Positions 38,141 through 46,319 of a DNA stretch of 46,319 bases are shown here, piece by piece. Both the position numbers and the translations under genes were made by a program. The notes under the pieces were generated by a model. It did no database searches. It was not told the DNA's origin and saw only the letters and a program-made list of their open reading frames with translations. Source of the stretch: Bacteroidales bacterium (GTDB lineage Bacteria > Bacteroidota > Bacteroidia > Bacteroidales > F082); assembly GCA_017645275.1 (NCBI GenBank), contig JAGCPH010000041.1:1-46319 (forward strand). The letters run 5' to 3'. Position 1 is the stretch's first letter; each line of letters opens with the position of its first letter.

Positions 38141-41100
38141 TTATCCGACGACGATGTTTATGATTTTTTTCGGGATGAAGATGACTTTGCGGATGTTGAC
38201 GCCTTCCAGCCATTTCTTGGCTTCAGGGGCGTTGACCACAGCGTTTTGCACTTCGTCCTGTTTGATGTCGAGAGGCAGCTCAAGGTCGAAACGTTTCTTT
38301 CCGTTGAATGATACAGGATATAAGAATGTGTTTTCGACCACGTTTTTCTCGTCGAACTCAGGGAATCGCTGATCTACCACGCTGTCGTTGTGACCCATCT
38401 GATGCCACAGCTCTTCGGCGATATGCGGTGCGTAAGGCGAAATCATGATTGCCAATGGCTCCAAGATCTCACGTTTGTTGCACTTCATATCGGTAAGTTC
38501 ATTGACGCAGATCATGAAGGCTGAGACGACAGTGTTGAATGAGATACGCTCGATGTCTTCCTCCTCTTTCTTGATGAGTTTGTGTAAAACTTTGAGTTCC
38601 TCTTTTGTAGCAGGCTCGTCGCTGACTTCGGAATACAGCTTCCAGAATTTCTTGAGGAAACGTGAAGTTCCTTCAATTCCTTGAGTATCCCATGGTTTCG
38701 ACTGCTCGAGAGGTCCGAGGAACATCTCGTAGAGACGCAGTGTGTCGGCGCCGTATTTCGCCACGAGGTCATCAGGGTTCTGGACGTTGAATTTCGACTT
38801 CGACATCTTTTCGATGAGCCAGTCGCAGACGAATATCTTGTTACCTTCTTTATCTTTTTCGCAAATGAAATGAGCGTTGTTGAGGTCGTCACGCCAGTTG
38901 CGGAAGGCGTGAATGTCGAGGATGTCGTTATGTACGATGTTGATATCCACTAACATAGGGTCGCTGAACTGTTCGATGTCAGGCAGGTTCTTTGACACGA
39001 AGACAGGTCCGCCGCTGTATTCCTCGCCAGGCACGAATGCCGGGACGTCTTTGCCCAGGCAGAAGTCTCTCATACGTTCACGCACGTAGTCGGTACCCTG
39101 CTCGAAGTCGTTGATAATGTCGACGATAGGCACCAGCAGGAGTCTGTAGCCTTTCTCATCGGCATACTGACGCCAGGCTTCTGCCACACGCTCAAGGTTG
39201 CCCATACGGTTGATCTCGATGATGAGACCTTTTTCAGGGCAGAAGAAGTCGAAACGACGACGACCGTCTTTGAAATCGCGGATGAATTTAAGACCCAACT
39301 TATTGTTATTCAAACGTTTCCACACTGCATACTCGCAAATCTTCTCAAGGTTGACGCGGTAGGCTATGCTTGAACGGCCTTGAATCATACCTTGGTTGAC
39401 CATCTTCTGGAAAGGCTCTTCTTTGCATGCCAATCCGAGGTCGAAGAGGAATTTGTTCCAGAAACGGCTATAGATTAGGTGACCTGTGGCATGTTCGGCG
39501 CCTCCGATGTAGAGGTCGACGTTCTGCCAGTAGTCATTAGCCTCGCGGCTGAAGTATTCTTTGTCGTTGTGCGGGTCTTCGTAACGGAGGTAATATCCGC
39601 TAGAGCCAGCAAAACCTGGCATTGTGTTAGTCTCGATAGGATAGCCTTCCTCGGTGACCCAGTTTTTAGCTCTTGCTAAAGGCGGCTCGCCGTTTTCGGT
39701 CGGCTTGTAGGCGTCGATTGAAGGCAGCTCGAGAGGCAGTTTTGACTCATCCATTGTATAAGGCATTCCGTCCTTGTAATATATCGGGAATGGCTCGCCC
39801 CAATAACGTTGGCGGCTGAAGATAGCGTCACGCAATCTATAATTTGTCTTGCCCTTACCGATGCCGCGTTTCTCAAGTTCCTCGATCATGCGGAGGATAG
39901 CTTTTTTCACTGTGAGACCGTTGAGGAACTCCGAGTTCACCAGCACACCTTCTTTGGCGTCGAACGACTCTGTCCAAGTGGCCGGGTCGGACGGTTCCTC
40001 GCCAGGTTTCGCCACCACCTGAATGATAGGCAGGTTGAAGTGACGTGCGAAGGCGAAGTCGCGGCTGTCGTGGGCTGGCACTGCCATGATGGCGCCGGTG
40101 CCGTAGCCCATGAGGACGTAGTCAGAGATCCAGATCGGGATGCGTGTGCCGTTGAACGGGTTCACTGCGTAAGAGCCTGTGAACACGCCGCTCACCTTCT
40201 TCACCTCCGACATACGTTCACGCTCGGAGCGGTTCTTTGCCCAGGTGACGTATTCATTGACAGCGTCACGCTGCTCGTCGGTGGTGAGCTGATCTATCAT
40301 CTCGTGTTCAGGTGCAAGCACCATGAAGGTGACACCGAACAAGGTGTCGGCACGAGTCGTAAACACTTCAAAATCAATATCTTTATCAGCTACTTTGAAG
40401 AAAATCGAGGCACCCATTGACTTGCCTATCCAGTTACGCTGCACGTCTTTTATTGACTCTGTCCAGTCGAGGGTCTCGAGGCCTTGGAGGAGACGCTCGG
40501 CGTAGGCAGTGATACGCAACAGCCACTGTTTCATCGACTTACGAATCACTGGGTAGCCGCCGCGCACTGAGAGGCCGTCCTGCACCTCGTCGTTGGCGAG
40601 CACCGTGCCAAGCTCAGGGCACCAGTTCACCATAGTGTCGGCGAGATAAGCGAGGCGGTAGTTCATCAGTGTTTCCTGCTGTTCGCGCTCGCCCATGGCG
40701 TTCCATTCGTTGGCGGTGAGGCTCAACGGCTTTGTGCAAGCCACGTCGAGGCCTTCGGTTCCGTTTTTGCTAAGATAATCAACGAGTTCGGAAATCGGGC
40801 GGGCTTTCTGGCATTTGTTGCAATAGTAAGAGTTGAACAGCTGGATGAAAGTCCACTGCGTCCACTTATAATATTTAGGGTCGCTGGTGCGCACCTCGCG
40901 GTTCCAGTCGTAGGAGAAGCCGATCTTATCCATCTGTTCACGATAGCGGTTGATGTTTTTCTCCGTCGTGACAGCCGGATGTGTGCCAGTCTGGATTGCA
41001 TATTGCTCTGCCGGAAGGCCGTAGGCGTCGTAACCCATCGGGTGAAGCACGTTGAAGCCCTTCAAACGTTTGTAACGCGCGAAGATGTCAGATGCTATAT

Positions 41101-41263
41101 ATCCGAGAGGATGGCCCACATGCAGACCCGCTCCCGAAGGATACGGAAACATGTCGAGCACATAAAACTTCGGCTTGTTATGGTCAACCTCTACCTGGTA
41201 AATCTTGTTCTCACGCCAGTATTCCTGCCATTTCTTTTCGATTTCTTCAAAATTATATTCCAT
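38141..41263 (-). CDS. leuS: Leucyl-tRNA synthetase with an inserted DUF559-like nuclease-fold domain
   Basis: Class I synthetase for leucine. HIGH equivalent HVGH at 48-51; CNKCQKA and WNAM segments normal for Bacteroidota LeuRS; editing domain with [22 protein letters not shown] at 819-823; C-terminal anticodon domain. At 1040 residues it is about 100 longer than usual for the phylum. Extra residues about 637-752 (about 39008-39355 of the window) lie after [12 protein letters not shown] and before PVFVSKNL. They read [35 protein letters not shown], and [21 protein letters not shown], the layout of DUF559/Vsr-like PD-(D/E)XK folds. Asp672 and Glu683 are present, but the following Asp is Asn685 and the usual GxxH is RMGN. 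Synthetase motifs are intact, so the enzyme is probably active. Confidence 0.95.
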   Translation of the reverse strand: MEYNFEEIEKKWQEYWRENKIYQVEVDHNKPKFYVLDMFPYPSGAGLHVGHPLGYIASDIFARYKRLKGFNVLHPMGYDAYGLPAEQYAIQTGTHPAVTTEKNINRYREQMDKIGFSYDWNREVRTSDPKYYKWTQWTFIQLFNSYYCNKCQKARPISELVDYLSKNGTEGLDVACTKPLSLTANEWNAMGEREQQETLMNYRLAYLADTMVNWCPELGTVLANDEVQDGLSVRGGYPVIRKSMKQWLLRITAYAERLLQGLETLDWTESIKDVQRNWIGKSMGASIFFKVADKDIDFEVFTTRADTLFGVTFMVLAPEHEMIDQLTTDEQRDAVNEYVTWAKNRSERERMSEVKKVSGVFTGSYAVNPFNGTRIPIWISDYVLMGYGTGAIMAVPAHDSRDFAFARHFNLPIIQVVAKPGEEPSDPATWTESFDAKEGVLVNSEFLNGLTVKKAILRMIEELEKRGIGKGKTNYRLRDAIFSRQRYWGEPFPIYYKDGMPYTMDESKLPLELPSIDAYKPTENGEPPLARAKNWVTEEGYPIETNTMPGFAGSSGYYLRYEDPHNDKEYFSREANDYWQNVDLYIGGAEHATGHLIYSRFWNKFLFDLGLACKEEPFQKMVNQGMIQGRSSIAYRVNLEKICEYAVWKRLNNNKLGLKFIRDFKDGRRRFDFFCPEKGLIIEINRMGNLERVAEAWRQYADEKGYRLLLVPIVDIINDFEQGTDYVRERMRDFCLGKDVPAFVPGEEYSGGPVFVSKNLPDIEQFSDPMLVDINIVHNDILDIHAFRNWRDDLNNAHFICEKDKEGNKIFVCDWLIEKMSKSKFNVQNPDDLVAKYGADTLRLYEMFLGPLEQSKPWDTQGIEGTSRFLKKFWKLYSEVSDEPATKEELKVLHKLIKKEEEDIERISFNTVVSAFMICVNELTDMKCNKREILEPLAIMISPYAPHIAEELWHQMGHNDSVVDQRFPEFDEKNVVENTFLYPVSFNGKKRFDLELPLDIKQDEVQNAVVNAPEAKKWLEGVNIRKVIFIPKKIINIVVG

Positions 41264-41348
41264 AATATTTCTAAAATTTTCGCGTTAAAAAAAACGTGTA
41301 AAATTACAACATTTTTCGCAATACACCTTAATTTATTTAAAAATTTTG

Positions 41349-41356
41349 TATTTTTG
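41349..41356 (+). promoter_or_regulatory. Putative -7 element very close to the histidine kinase ATG
   Basis: TATTTTTG matches TAnnTTTG and ends only 4 nt before the ATG at 41361. If used, transcription would begin at or next to the start codon, giving a leaderless or nearly leaderless mRNA. Confidence 0.4.
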
Positions 41357-41360
41357 TGGA

Positions 41361-42866
41361 ATGAAAACTAACATATACATTCAAAAAAGATGGTGGAACC
41401 TCGCTTTGACAGTGTTGGCTATCATCATCATCGCCATATCAGTATATTACACTAACTACTTGGTGAAGCGTTTTGCGGCGCAGGAATCGAAGCAGATAGA
41501 GATGTGGGCTGAGGCGGTGCAGAGCCATGCCGACCTGATGAACTACACCAAGACGTTCTTCTCGGAGATGAGCGAGCAGGAGGAGAAACGCGTGCAATTG
41601 CTGGCGAAAGCGTATGAGAGCTTCCTCGACGCCGACCCTAACGAGAACACCTCTATTTACCTCGAAATCATACAGAGCAACATCAGCATTCCGGTGGTCA
41701 TCACCGACGACAACAAGAGGATTTTCCTTTCGATAAACATGCCCGAACACCTCAAAGACAAGACCGTTTTCGATGAGGAGATGCAAGGCGAGTTCAACGT
41801 ATACAGTCCGATAAAGATCGACCTTTTCGGGAAGACAGAGTGGCTTTTCTATAAAGAGTCGTTGATTTACACTGAGTTAAAGGATGTTTTGGACAATCTG
41901 TTCACCTTGTTTATCACAGATGTGACCGACAACGCCGTGGGAGCGCCAGTCATCATTCTGGACAGCACCGACAAGCGCGTTTTGGCCTACGGAAATCTCG
42001 ATTCGGAGAAGATGAAAGACCCGAAATACGTTGAAAATCAATTGGAAATAATGCAGGACGAACATTTCCCGATAAAGGTGAATTACATCGACAACAACAA
42101 AGTTTACATCTACTATCGCACGTCGGACTTGCTGTTGCAGATGCGCTACTTCCCTATCGTTCAGATACTTATCTTCAGCTTGTTTGTGCTTTTGGGCTAC
42201 CTTGCGTTGAGTTATGTGCGGCGCTCGGAGCAGAACCAGGTGTGGGCAGGCATGGCGAAGGAGACGGCGCATCAGATCGGGACGCCATTGAGCTCGCTGA
42301 TGGGCTGGATTGAGCTGATGAAGCTGGAGGAGCAACCTTTTGTAGGCACCTTGGAGATGGAGCGTGACATCGACAGACTCAACACCATCACGGAGCGATT
42401 CTCAAAGATAGGCTCGATACCGACATTGGAGCCCACCGACGTGGTGGCTACCGTTGACAAGACCATAAAATACCTGCAGCACAGGTTCTCGTCGAAGTTC
42501 GAATTTGAGATACAACTGCCTGTGCGTGAGATAGTTATACCGTTGAATGCCGCATTGTTCAGCTGGGTGTTGGAGAACCTCACCAAGAACGCCATCGATG
42601 CCATGACCGACAAGGGCAAGCTCACCGTCGAGCTCACCGAGGACAACAGCAACGTGTTTATCGACATCAGTGACACGGGTAAAGGAATACCGCGCAACAT
42701 GTACAAGCAGGTGTTCAGTCCGGGCTACACCTCTAAGAAACGCGGCTGGGGCTTGGGCTTGTCGCTCGCCAAGCGCATCATCGAGAACTATCATAAAGGC
42801 AAGATTTTCGTAAAGAACAGCGTGGTGGGACAAGGCACCACTTTCAGGATCGTTTTGAAAAAATAA
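41361..42866 (+). CDS. Membrane sensor histidine kinase (orphan)
   Basis: A 501-residue kinase. N-terminal helix (about 11-32), an extracytoplasmic sensing region (about 33-262), and a second helix (about 265-286: PIVQILIFSLFVLLGYLAL). Then come the dimerisation domain with ETAHQIGTPLSSLMGWIELM (phospho-His304), the N box ENLTKNAIDAM, the G1 box DTGKGIP, and GWGLGLSLAKRII (G2). The HQIGTP form of the H box is common in Bacteroidota. No response regulator is nearby, so its partner is elsewhere. Start set at the ATG (MKTNIY); a TTG 15 nt upstream is part of the promoter-like region. Divergent from leuS. Signal unknown. Confidence 0.92.
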   Translation: MKTNIYIQKRWWNLALTVLAIIIIAISVYYTNYLVKRFAAQESKQIEMWAEAVQSHADLMNYTKTFFSEMSEQEEKRVQLLAKAYESFLDADPNENTSIYLEIIQSNISIPVVITDDNKRIFLSINMPEHLKDKTVFDEEMQGEFNVYSPIKIDLFGKTEWLFYKESLIYTELKDVLDNLFTLFITDVTDNAVGAPVIILDSTDKRVLAYGNLDSEKMKDPKYVENQLEIMQDEHFPIKVNYIDNNKVYIYYRTSDLLLQMRYFPIVQILIFSLFVLLGYLALSYVRRSEQNQVWAGMAKETAHQIGTPLSSLMGWIELMKLEEQPFVGTLEMERDIDRLNTITERFSKIGSIPTLEPTDVVATVDKTIKYLQHRFSSKFEFEIQLPVREIVIPLNAALFSWVLENLTKNAIDAMTDKGKLTVELTEDNSNVFIDISDTGKGIPRNMYKQVFSPGYTSKKRGWGLGLSLAKRIIENYHKGKIFVKNSVVGQGTTFRIVLKK

Positions 42867-42901
42867 ATTCGATTCTTGAGGTGTCGTAACATAAAATGTT
42901 G

Positions 42902-42909
42902 TAATTTTG
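42902..42909 (+). promoter_or_regulatory. Putative -7 promoter element for the GGGP-synthase family gene
   Basis: TAATTTTG matches TAnnTTTG, 19 nt before the ATG at 42929; a TTG at 42876-42878 lies 23 nt further upstream. Confidence 0.45.
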
Positions 42910-42928
42910 TAGATTAATTCACTTGAAA

Positions 42929-43657
42929 ATGGCGATATACGATAAATTTCAAGATAAAAGCCGCAAGAAACTGGCGGTTCTCATCGACCCGGACAAGCCG
43001 ACCGACGCGCAGATTCTCTCGATAGTGGAGAAAGCCAAGGCCGCCGATGTCGACTTCTTCTTTGTGGGTGGCAGCCTTTTGGTCACCGACAGCTTGGACC
43101 ATTGCATCAAACTGATCAAGGCTAACTGCGACATCCCGGTGCTGATATTCCCAGGTAACTCATTGCAAATCAGCAAGTATTGCGACGGATTCCTGTTGCT
43201 CTCGCTGATTTCGGGAAGGAACCCCGAGATGCTCATCGGCAGACATGTTATCGCGGCGCCATACCTTAAATTATATGGCAACGAGATCATCCCGACGGGT
43301 TACATGCTCATCGACAGCGGCAAGGCCACCTCGGTGAGTTACATGAGCGATACCACGCCGATACCGCACGACAAGGACGACATAGCGATGTGCACTGCCA
43401 TAGCAGGCGAGATGCTGGGGCTGAAACTCATCTATCTGGAGGCCGGTTCAGGCGCTTTGACACCTGTCTCGACAAGCATGATTTCGAAGGTCAAGAAGAT
43501 GATACAGATCCCGTTGATAGTTGGTGGAGGCATCAAGACACCGGAAATGGCGGCAGAGGCTGTCAAAGCGGGTGCCGATGTCATTGTTATTGGGACGGCG
43601 TTTGAGAAGGAGCCGGAATTGCTGAAGAGATTTGCTGACGCAATACATGGAGTGTAG
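42929..43657 (+). CDS. Geranylgeranylglyceryl/heptaprenylglyceryl phosphate synthase family (PcrB/GGGPS)
   Basis: A 242-residue TIM-barrel prenyltransferase that joins a polyprenyl diphosphate to sn-glycerol-1-phosphate, forming an ether bond. Motifs: LAVLIDPDKP (phosphate/Mg site), VDFFFVGGSLLV, PVLIFPGNSLQIS, LIYLEAGSGALTPV (the YLEAGSGA signature) and PLIVGGGIKTPEMA with GADVIVIGTAFEK, which bind the glycerol phosphate. It is of the longer type found in archaea and Bacteroidota (group II). The biological role of the ether lipid in Bacteroidota is not settled. Start set at the ATG; a TTG two codons upstream is unlikely. Confidence 0.93.
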   Translation: MAIYDKFQDKSRKKLAVLIDPDKPTDAQILSIVEKAKAADVDFFFVGGSLLVTDSLDHCIKLIKANCDIPVLIFPGNSLQISKYCDGFLLLSLISGRNPEMLIGRHVIAAPYLKLYGNEIIPTGYMLIDSGKATSVSYMSDTTPIPHDKDDIAMCTAIAGEMLGLKLIYLEAGSGALTPVSTSMISKVKKMIQIPLIVGGGIKTPEMAAEAVKAGADVIVIGTAFEKEPELLKRFADAIHGV

Positions 43658-43665
43658 GCACTCCA

Positions 43666-43782
43666 CGTCATTTCGACTGGAGCGAAGCGGAATGGAGAAA
43701 TCACCGGCATATGAGTTGTTAATGTACATTAGAATTCAAGAGGCGGTGATTCCTCCACTCCCGATGGTCGGTCGGAATGACG
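43666..43782. repeat. Palindromic intergenic repeat, full copy 3
   Basis: Left arm CGTCATTTCGACTGGAGCG ... GGAGAAATCACCG, right arm GCGGTGATTCCTCC ... GGTCGGAATGACG, with a spacer of about 35 nt. It starts 8 nt after the GGGP-synthase stop and fills most of the gap before the DPP-IV gene. Its left arm agrees closely with the coding half copies. Confidence 0.9.
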
Positions 43783-43814
43783 GTGGAAAGTAGGAATTAT
43801 TAAATATTAAAAAT

Positions 43815-45953
43815 ATGAAAAGATTACTATTTACAGCGATTGCGGTGATGTTTGTTATGACATCATTTGCACAGGAAAAGAAAATGTTGACTCCGGTGGA
43901 TGCTTCGTACAACAACTACGATGTGTATCCTAGGGGCAAGAGTTACAAATGGTTAGGCGAAAGCGAGAAATACGTTTTCAACGAGAAAGGCGAGTTGAGA
44001 TACCAGACGCCGGGCGAGAAATCGTCGCACACATTGCTGAACCTCGACATGCTCAACGGCATAGCCAAAGACAACGGTGTCAAGGAGTTTGAGAGAATGC
44101 CAAACATCACCTGGATTGACGAGAATTCAGGGTATTTTTACAAGGCTGAAGGCGAGGAAATCTCTCTTAACATATTGAATGTCAATGGGAAATTGATTAC
44201 AAAAATCACTTCATTCCCTGCTGAGGCAGAAAATGTGACGCTCAACGAGGCCACTATGCGTGTAGCTTACACCATCGCCAACGACCTTTATATTGCCAAC
44301 GGCAAGAAACAGATCCGTGTGACGAAGAACCCTGAGAACGTGATCGCAGGACAGTCGGTGCACCGCAACGAGTTCGCTATCGACGGAGGCATTTTCTGGT
44401 CGCCCGATGGCAGCCGTCTCGCCTATTATCAGATGGACGAGAGCATGGTGACTGACTATCCGCTTGTCGACATCACTACACGCATCGCTGAGGCGAAAAA
44501 CATCAAATATCCTATGGCAGGCATGACCTCACACATAGTGAAGCTGCACGTCTACAACGTGAAGAAGGGCAAGGACGTGGTGATGAAGACCGGCGAGCCG
44601 GAGGAGCATTACCTCACCGCCATCACTTGGAACAACGACAACGAGAAGGTGTATATCGGCATCTTGAACCGCGGCCAAGACACGCTCTGCTTCAACGAAT
44701 ATAACGCTTTGAACGGTAAGTTCATCAAGACCATCTTCCAGGATACGGACCCGCAATATGTTGAGCCTCAGGGACCTGCGCATTTCCTGCCAGGAAGCAC
44801 CAACGAGTTTTTGTGGCTTGCCCAGCGTGATGGCTACTATCATCTGTGGCTGCACAACACCGAGACTCTCGAGGCACGCCAGATCGAGAAGGGCGACTAT
44901 GTGGTGACCTCGTTCGACGGTTTCGACGGCAACGGCAACGCCTACTACACCTCCACCGAGGTCAGTCCGCTGCAGCGTCATTTCTACACTGTCAACATTA
45001 GCGACGGTAAAAAGGTGCAGATCACCAAGAAACACGGCACACACAGCGTGCTTCCGTGCAAGAGCGGCAAGTTCTTCCTTGACTTCTACAGCAGCACCGA
45101 CGTGCCACGTGCCGTTGGCATCCAAGACGCACAAGGCAGAGAGTTTGAGCAGCTGTACATAGCAGATAACCCATTGAAAGACTACAACTTAGGTGTTACA
45201 GAGATCGACTCCATCAAGGCGGAGGACGGACAGCTGTTATACACAAGAATCATCAAGCCTTACAACTTCGATGAGAATCAGAAATACCCGGTTATTGTTT
45301 ACGTTTACGGCGGTCCTCACGCACAGCTCATCACCGACTCATGGCTGGCGGGCGCAGGCATCTACCTCAACTACCTCGCACAGGAGGGATTCATAGTGTT
45401 TACTGTCGACAACAGAGGCTCGGCCGACCGTGGAGAAACCTTCGAGCAGGTCATTCACCGTCAGTGCGGACAAGCCGAGATGCACGACCAGATGACTGGC
45501 ATCGAATACCTGAAGACGAAGCCATACGTCGACCCAGAGCGCATCGGCTCAGACGGCTGGAGCTACGGCGGATTTATGTCCACCTCGTTGAAAATCAATT
45601 ATCCTGAGACATTCAAGGTGAGCGTGGCAGGCGGCCCGGTCATCAACTGGAAGTACTATGAAATCATGTACGGCGAGCGTTACATGGACACTCCGCAGGA
45701 GAACCCTGATGGCTATGAGCTGACGGCTTTGGACAACAAGACCGACAAGCTCGAAGGCAAGCTCCTGATCATCCACTGCACCACCGACCCGACGGTAGTA
45801 TGGCAGCACAGCTTGAGTTTCGTGGAGAGTGCCATCCACAACGGCAAACAGCTCGATTACTTCGTATATCCAGGCCACGACCATAACGTTTACGGCATGG
45901 ATAGGGCACATTTGATTGAGAAGATTACGGAATACTTCAAGGAGAATCTTTAG
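43815..45953 (+). CDS. Dipeptidyl peptidase IV-like prolyl peptidase (S9B)
   Basis: A 712-residue exported serine peptidase. Signal peptide (about 1-19, ending SFAQ), then an eight-bladed propeller region (about 30-450; ITWIDENSGYFYK, IFWSPDGSRLAYYQMDES, which includes the DPP-IV-type ..DES glutamate-bearing stretch). The alpha/beta-hydrolase domain has GSDGWSYGGFMS (Ser583), HCTTDPTVVWQHS (Asp658) and GHDHNVYG (His690). It removes X-Pro (or X-Ala) dipeptides from peptide N-termini in the periplasm, helping amino-acid and peptide use. The length and family fit bacterial DPP-IV, as in Porphyromonas. It is preceded by a repeat copy and is probably monocistronic. Confidence 0.93.
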   Translation: MKRLLFTAIAVMFVMTSFAQEKKMLTPVDASYNNYDVYPRGKSYKWLGESEKYVFNEKGELRYQTPGEKSSHTLLNLDMLNGIAKDNGVKEFERMPNITWIDENSGYFYKAEGEEISLNILNVNGKLITKITSFPAEAENVTLNEATMRVAYTIANDLYIANGKKQIRVTKNPENVIAGQSVHRNEFAIDGGIFWSPDGSRLAYYQMDESMVTDYPLVDITTRIAEAKNIKYPMAGMTSHIVKLHVYNVKKGKDVVMKTGEPEEHYLTAITWNNDNEKVYIGILNRGQDTLCFNEYNALNGKFIKTIFQDTDPQYVEPQGPAHFLPGSTNEFLWLAQRDGYYHLWLHNTETLEARQIEKGDYVVTSFDGFDGNGNAYYTSTEVSPLQRHFYTVNISDGKKVQITKKHGTHSVLPCKSGKFFLDFYSSTDVPRAVGIQDAQGREFEQLYIADNPLKDYNLGVTEIDSIKAEDGQLLYTRIIKPYNFDENQKYPVIVYVYGGPHAQLITDSWLAGAGIYLNYLAQEGFIVFTVDNRGSADRGETFEQVIHRQCGQAEMHDQMTGIEYLKTKPYVDPERIGSDGWSYGGFMSTSLKINYPETFKVSVAGGPVINWKYYEIMYGERYMDTPQENPDGYELTALDNKTDKLEGKLLIIHCTTDPTVVWQHSLSFVESAIHNGKQLDYFVYPGHDHNVYGMDRAHLIEKITEYFKENL

Positions 45954-45995
45954 TTAGGAGTTTGAAGTTAGAAGTTAACAGTTAGTCAGTTAACA
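45954..45995. repeat. Low-complexity GTTAG/GTTAA intergenic stretch
   Basis: Units such as GAAGTTAGAAGTTAACAGTT and a later AGTTAAC follow the DPP-IV stop directly. The style resembles the AGTCTTTAGT hairpin at 20832-20908 but the unit is different. No clear stem. Confidence 0.4.
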
Positions 45996-46001
45996 TAAAA
46001 T

Positions 46002-46029
46002 GAGGTTCCTCACTTCGTTCGGAATGACA
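46002..46029 (+). repeat. Half copy of the palindromic repeat just upstream of a lipoprotein gene
   Basis: GAGGTTCCTCACTTCGTTCG followed by GAATGACA resembles the right arm of the family, though diverged. It ends 1 nt before the ATG at 46031, so it forms the leader of the lipoprotein gene. Confidence 0.65.
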
Positions 46030-46030
46030 G

Positions 46031-46319
46031 ATGAAAAAATGCCTCATATTATTGACAATGGTTTCGGTGCTGCTTCTCTCTTGTGCAGAGAAGCAGCCCG
46101 AACCTGTCATTGCCGAGGCAGAGCCATTACCTTTTGAATTTGACGAAAATCTGCAGGACATTGACACATTGCTGCAATCCGATGCTGGCGATGCCCTGCA
46201 AAAACTGCTGTCATTCGACACCCAATCCGTCATTTCGACCGAAGCGGAGCGTAGTGGAGAAATCTCCGCCATTTTTAACGAAAATTACCACAAATTACTT
46301 CTTGCTGAATCCCTCTTCA
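46031..46319 (+). CDS. Lipoprotein with repeat-encoded internal peptide, 3' truncated by the window
   Basis: An open frame from ATG 46031 to the window end (96 codons, no stop). It starts with a lipoprotein signal: MKK, a hydrophobic core and the lipobox LLSC with Cys18. An acidic linker (EKQPEPVIAEAEPLPFEFDEN) follows, then a helical-looking stretch. Residues 66-79, SVISTEAERSGEIS, are encoded by a half copy of the palindromic repeat, after which the frame continues (AIFNENYHKLLLAES). The frame surviving both sides of the repeat, together with the good signal peptide, supports a real gene. Product unknown; the rest of the gene lies beyond the window. Confidence 0.65.
   Translation, partial: MKKCLILLTMVSVLLLSCAEKQPEPVIAEAEPLPFEFDENLQDIDTLLQSDAGDALQKLLSFDTQSVISTEAERSGEISAIFNENYHKLLLAESLF
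46228..46268 (+). repeat. Half copy of the palindromic repeat inside a lipoprotein coding region
   Basis: CGTCATTTCGACCGAAGCGG continuing to GGAGAAATCTCC, one arm of the repeat family, in frame with the lipoprotein. It is read in the same frame as the copy at 6049-6088 on the other strand, giving VISTEA-E-RSGEI. Confidence 0.88.

Noticed and set aside
46031-46319. The lipoprotein frame as a chance open frame over a repeat
   Set aside because: The signal peptide with a good lipobox, the acidic linker and an open frame on both sides of the repeat argue for a real gene, though confidence stays moderate because the end is not visible.

Overview
The window looks like chromosome from a member of the Bacteroidota, most likely the order Bacteroidales. 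The signs are a type IX secretion plug protein (DUF5103), a PorV/PorQ-family barrel, a secreted protein with a type IX-like C-terminal domain, a SusC-style TonB receptor with an N-terminal carboxypeptidase-regulatory-like domain, a GH29 fucosidase, an S9B dipeptidyl peptidase, a bacterial GGGP-synthase-type enzyme, and repeated TAnnTTTG promoter elements with few Shine-Dalgarno sites. I see no rRNA, tRNA, CRISPR array, insertion sequence or phage gene. Gene density is high and no gap exceeds about 260 bases.

Layout. 1-993: the end of an ExbD/TolR pair. 997-7556: priA, the T9SS plug protein, an ApbE lipoprotein, a small membrane protein coupled to tyrS, and tyrS. 7646-17518: an envelope-decoration region. 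It has two MBOAT O-acyltransferases, each followed after exactly 5 nt by a periplasmic SGNH-type partner, interleaved with an LtaS-like alkaline-phosphatase-superfamily enzyme and an acyltransferase-3 protein. The second SGNH partner appears to be fused to a glycerophosphodiesterase-like TIM-barrel domain. 17523-20753: a 1076-residue, five-module flavin/iron-sulfur oxidoreductase. 20899-25232: an operon greA - HIT - second LtaS-like enzyme - RNA methyltransferase. 25345-34591: a TonB receptor / 1472-residue secreted protein / PorV-PorQ operon. 34852-41263: a small lipoprotein, then a leuS - fucosidase - ahcY operon. 41361-46319: an orphan histidine kinase, a GGGP-synthase family enzyme, a DPP-IV-like peptidase, and the start of a lipoprotein that runs off the window.

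Most unusual features. (1) Leucyl-tRNA synthetase carries an extra ~115-residue block inside its catalytic domain that reads like a DUF559/Vsr-like nuclease fold with altered active-site residues. (2) A palindromic repeat family (arms beginning CGTCATTTCGA) lies between genes as whole copies and as half copies. Two half copies are read through as protein in the same frame, giving VISTEA-x-RSGEI at the end of one small membrane protein and inside one lipoprotein. (3) The AlgX-like/GDPD-like fusion sits in a locus with two phosphoglycerol-transferase-like enzymes, which hints at a decorated glycerophosphate-containing surface polymer. (4) A second hairpin repeat supplies the last codons and the stop of an rRNA methyltransferase gene.

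All functional calls are from motifs and family knowledge; no database search was run. Start codons were moved to an internal ATG where the longest frame began with TTG or GTG without support.
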